Of a stretch of 64,000 nt of DNA, positions 61,194 through 64,000 are shown one piece after another. The DNA is taken from the NCBI GenBank assembly GCA_041394885.1, contig JAWKHI010000004.1, positions 225,618 to 289,617 on the forward strand, in the 5' to 3' direction. Position numbers and translations under genes: made by a program. The notes below the pieces were generated by a model. It saw nothing but the letters and a program-made list of their open reading frames with translations, had not been told where the DNA came from and ran no database searches. Each line of letters opens with the position of its first letter. Positions within the stretch are counted from its first letter, which is position 1. The stretch is from DSOI01 sp041394885. Lineage in GTDB: Bacteria > Acidobacteriota > Terriglobia > Bryobacterales > Bryobacteraceae.

Positions 61194-62225
61194 ATGCCGG
61201 ATCGCCTCGATCGCAGGGATTTTCTAAGGACGGCCGCGGCGGCTGCCGCCGCCTCGAGTCTGCCACTGGTGGAGGGGAAACCGGCCCCGGATTCCGAGAC
61301 GTTGGTGACGACGCTGTACAAGAGCTTAAACGAGGAGCAGAAGTCAAAGATCTGCTTCGGGTTCGACGATCCGCTGCGGCTGAAGGTGGACGCCAATTGG
61401 CGGATCACTCCACACAAGATCGTGGAGGTGTTCAACCGGGATCAGCAGGCGATGGTGGAGGAGATCTTCACGGGTTTACACAATCCGGAATTTGCCTCCA
61501 GTGTGATCCGGCACATGGAGGAAGACTACGGCGGCGTGGGCAACTATTCGGTGGCACTGTTCGGGGAACCGGCCAAGGGCAGGAAGTTCGAATTCGTGCT
61601 GACGGGGCGGCATTGCACGGCGCGATGCGATGGAGATTCGGTGGAAGGAGCGGCGTTCGGGGGGCCGATCATGTACGGGCATCAGTCGGGTCCGAAGGAC
61701 ATGGAGGCGCCCGACCATGGGCAGAACGTGTACTGGTTCCAGGCCAAGCGAGCCAACGAGGTGTTTCAAGCGTTGAACGGAAAGCAGCGCGAGGCGGCAT
61801 TGTTGTCGCGCGCGCCCCGGGCGGAGGCGCAGAACAAGACAGTGGCGCTGCGGACGAAAGAAGAGGGCTTCGCGGGGCTGCCGGTGGCGGACATGACGCG
61901 GGATCAACGGGCATTGGTGGAAAAGGTGATGGGGGATCTGCTGCTGCCGTTCCGCAAGAAGGACACTGCCGAGGCGATGAAGTACATCGGCGCGTCGGGG
62001 GGCGTGGAGTCCATGCATTTGTCGTTTTACAAAAACATGGACATCGGCAACGACGGGGTGTGGGATGTGTGGCAACTGGAGAGTCCGAACATGGTGTGGC
62101 TGTTCCGCGGTTACCCGCAGTCGCATACCTGGGTGAATCTGCGAGGGGCGGCGCAAGGGATTCGTGGTTTCCACCAAATCGGATATCGGATTTCGGGATC
62201 AGGCCGGGCGCTGGCGCGGGTCTGA
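61194..62225 (+). CDS. DUF3500 domain protein with twin-arginine signal
   Basis: 343 residues. The N-terminus DRRDFLRTAAAAAAASSLPL is a twin-arginine signal. LYKSLNEEQKSKICFGFDDP, HMEEDYGGVGNYSVALFGEP and FVLTGRHCTARCDGD are typical of DUF3500, whose members are exported proteins of unknown activity. The histidine-bearing stretches (LTGRHCTARCDGD, GPIMYGHQSG) could bind a metal. It lies just upstream of glnE, 32 bp apart on the same strand, but a functional link is not apparent. Confidence 0.87.
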   Translation: MPDRLDRRDFLRTAAAAAAASSLPLVEGKPAPDSETLVTTLYKSLNEEQKSKICFGFDDPLRLKVDANWRITPHKIVEVFNRDQQAMVEEIFTGLHNPEFASSVIRHMEEDYGGVGNYSVALFGEPAKGRKFEFVLTGRHCTARCDGDSVEGAAFGGPIMYGHQSGPKDMEAPDHGQNVYWFQAKRANEVFQALNGKQREAALLSRAPRAEAQNKTVALRTKEEGFAGLPVADMTRDQRALVEKVMGDLLLPFRKKDTAEAMKYIGASGGVESMHLSFYKNMDIGNDGVWDVWQLESPNMVWLFRGYPQSHTWVNLRGAAQGIRGFHQIGYRISGSGRALARV

Positions 62226-62257
62226 CGCAGCTGAACGGGCAATTGGCGCCATCGGCG

Positions 62258-64000
62258 ATGCAGCGGCTGCGGGTGCTGCTACGGAGCGGGGCGGACCCGG
62301 ACTCGGCACTGCACTACATGGTGCGGCTGGGCGAGCGGCAACCGGCGGCGCTACAGAGGATGGTCCGGGCGCCTGCGACGCTGCAGTTTCTGGTGACGGT
62401 GTTTTCCTATAGCCGGTTTCTTTCCGAGGAGGTGCTGGAGCATCCGGAGTGGGTGGAGAGCCTGCCGCGGGCGGGTGATTTGCATCGGGTGATTCCGGCC
62501 GAGGAGTACGAGCGGAGGCTGACAGCGCGGCTGGCGCGGATTCCGGAAGAGGAGTCGCCGGCGGCGGAGTTAGGGTCTTTCCGGCGGGAGCAGATGCTGC
62601 GGATCCTGATCCGGGACGTCCTGGCTTACGGAGCGCTATCGGACATCACCGAAGAGCTGTCGAATTTGGCCGATGCGGTGGTGGAGGTGACGCAGGCGCG
62701 GATCCGGGGGATACTCGAGAAGCGCTACGGCGAGCCACGGTGCGAAGAGGGCGGGGCGGCGGAATTGACGGTGGTGGCTCTGGGCAAGCTGGGCGGCAGG
62801 GAATTGAACTACTCCTCCGACATCGATCTGATGTTCGTGTATTCGGGCAACGGAGAGACGAGCGGGCGGGAAACGATCACGAACAAGGAGTTCTTCAAGA
62901 AAACCGGGATCCAGTTGACCGAGTGGTTGTCGAGCTACACCGAACACGGGGCATGCTACCGGGTGGATCTGCGTTTGCGGCCGGAGGGGACGCTGGGCGA
63001 GATATGCATCTCGCTCGAGGGGGCGCGCAACTATTACCGCGACCGGGCGCGCGACTGGGAACTGCAAATGATGATCAAGGCGCGGGTGTGCGCGGGGGAC
63101 CGGAGGCTGGGACGGGAGTTGCTCGAGTTCATCGAACCGCTGACCTACACATCGACGCTGGACTTCTCCAAGGTGGAATCGGTGTCGGAGGCGCGGGTGC
63201 GGATCCACGAAAAGCTGGCAAAGCGGCGTGGGAAGACGGAGTTCGACGTGAAGCTGGCCGAGGGTGGGATCCGCGACATCGAGTTTTTGGTGCAGTGTCT
63301 GCAGCGGCTGCACGGGGGCCGCGAGAAATGGGTGCGCCAAGGGGGGACACTGCTGGCGTTGTTCCGGTTGTGGGACAAGAAGCTGCTGTCGGAGATCGAA
63401 TACGGGCGATTGGCGTCGGCGTACCGGTTCTTCCGCAACGTGGAGCACCGGCTGCAATTTCTGGACGATCGACAGACGCATACGCTACCAGAAGATACGG
63501 ATGAATTGGAGTTGCTGGCGCGGCGTCTTCCGCCAGCGCAGTTGGGCAGCGAGAATACGGCTGCGCGGCTGCAGAACGAAGTGGACCGGCACTTGAACGC
63601 GGTGAAGGAGATATACGAACGCGTGGTGCATATGCAGCTACCTCTGCACTACACGCCGGAAAACAACGACGGAGTAGGCCGGCAACCGCAATTCATCCCG
63701 GAAAGCCAGGCGATGCCGGATCCGAACGATCCGGTGTCGATCAACCTGGTGCGCATGCTGGCGCAACGGGCGCCGGTGCTCGGGGAGACACTGGAGAGGA
63801 GCCGGTCCCTGCAGGGAAGGCGGGCGTTCGAGGCGTTTGTGGAGCAGGCGCTCTCGCGGAATCCAGAATGGGTGGAGTGGATGAACGAAGACAGGGTGCT
63901 GGCTGGGTATGCGATCGATCTTTTCGAACACAGCCCGTACCTGGCGGAACTTCTGAACCGGAATCCGGAATTGATCAAGGAGTTGCGCGGCGTGCGGGAG
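62258..64000 (+). CDS. glnE: Glutamine synthetase adenylyltransferase/adenylyl-removing enzyme, N-terminal part
   Basis: Runs off the right edge after 581 residues; full-length GlnE has about 950. ATG at 62258 was chosen; TTG at 62243 is an alternative. The first nucleotidyltransferase domain has ALGKLGGRELNYSSDIDLMF with metal-binding D188 and D190. VDLRLRPEGTLGEICIS and EGGIRDIEFLVQCLQ are further signature stretches of the adenylyl-removing half. The enzyme adds or removes AMP on glutamine synthetase in response to PII. The second catalytic domain should lie beyond the window. Confidence 0.93.
   Translation, partial: MQRLRVLLRSGADPDSALHYMVRLGERQPAALQRMVRAPATLQFLVTVFSYSRFLSEEVLEHPEWVESLPRAGDLHRVIPAEEYERRLTARLARIPEEESPAAELGSFRREQMLRILIRDVLAYGALSDITEELSNLADAVVEVTQARIRGILEKRYGEPRCEEGGAAELTVVALGKLGGRELNYSSDIDLMFVYSGNGETSGRETITNKEFFKKTGIQLTEWLSSYTEHGACYRVDLRLRPEGTLGEICISLEGARNYYRDRARDWELQMMIKARVCAGDRRLGRELLEFIEPLTYTSTLDFSKVESVSEARVRIHEKLAKRRGKTEFDVKLAEGGIRDIEFLVQCLQRLHGGREKWVRQGGTLLALFRLWDKKLLSEIEYGRLASAYRFFRNVEHRLQFLDDRQTHTLPEDTDELELLARRLPPAQLGSENTAARLQNEVDRHLNAVKEIYERVVHMQLPLHYTPENNDGVGRQPQFIPESQAMPDPNDPVSINLVRMLAQRAPVLGETLERSRSLQGRRAFEAFVEQALSRNPEWVEWMNEDRVLAGYAIDLFEHSPYLAELLNRNPELIKELRGVRE

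Noticed and set aside
1..64000. tRNA, rRNA, CRISPR array, insertion sequence, prophage or replication origin
   Set aside because: I looked for cloverleaf ends, regular direct repeats with spacers, transposase motifs and terminal inverted repeats and saw none.

Overview
This is a clearly high-GC bacterial chromosome segment. It carries three very large Oar-like TonB-dependent receptors with an N-terminal carboxypeptidase-regulatory fold, a Cys-type sulfatase, DUF1501 and DUF3500 proteins, many twin-arginine-type signals, and a long MoxR-DUF58-BatA-DUF4175 locus. Together these suggest an Acidobacteriota member, probably Solibacter/Bryobacter-like. That placement is an inference from gene content. 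No rRNA, tRNA, CRISPR array, IS element or phage gene was recognised.

Layout. 1-857: C-terminal end of an unidentified Gly-rich protein. 885-5156 (minus): leucine operon leuA-leuB-leuC-leuD; LeuA lacks the usual regulatory domain, and leuC runs into leuD through a +1 frameshift. 5375-8268 (minus): a three-gene cassette of M20 amidohydrolase, GCS2-type carboxylate-amine ligase and gamma-glutamylcyclotransferase-like protein. 8355-11650: a decayed stretch with a heavily frameshifted ABC exporter, a truncated orphan antitoxin and a frameshifted GT9-like glycosyltransferase. 11917-16285 (minus): Gfo/Idh/MocA oxidoreductase, acyl-CoA dehydrogenase, a MeaB-methylmalonyl-CoA epimerase fusion and mtnP. 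16349-21809: GNAT on plus; then acsA, DinB, aldo/keto reductase-like protein and gamma-glutamyltransferase on minus. 21915-22704: hicB-hicA toxin-antitoxin pair behind a palindrome, then a small Cys-rich protein.

23119-37131 (minus) is the most notable region: an eight-gene run of DUF4159, a VWA/amidotransferase-like membrane protein, a caspase-like protein without its Cys, a TPR-gluzincin protease, MoxR ATPase, DUF58, BatA-like VWA protein and a Gln/Gly-rich DUF4175 protein. Its spacing (mostly 2-10 bp or a 4-bp overlap) implies one transcript and one envelope-associated machine. 37315-42018: a GH88/105-like hydrolase, then LpxL-like acyltransferase, mnmA and a cysteine desulfurase on minus; the desulfurase can feed sulfur to MnmA. 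42064-45082: a tight plus-strand set of SAM hydrolase, mutM, Sua5/YrdC and ymdB. 45231-59983: polymer-use islands with an enolase-superfamily protein, three TonB-dependent receptors, a sulfatase, an SDR and a DUF1501 protein. 60059-64000: an unknown protein, a DUF3500 protein and the N-terminal part of glnE.

Single-base indels recur in genes that should be under selection (leuC, acsA, mnmA, the DUF4175 C-terminus, the third receptor), often in homopolymers. Some apparent pseudogenes may therefore be consensus errors. The ABC exporter has so many lesions plus a nonsense codon that real decay is also possible. Several genes (sulfatase, second receptor, DUF3500 protein) have a -10-like hexamer 6-7 nt before the ATG and no Shine-Dalgarno sequence, suggesting leaderless mRNAs.
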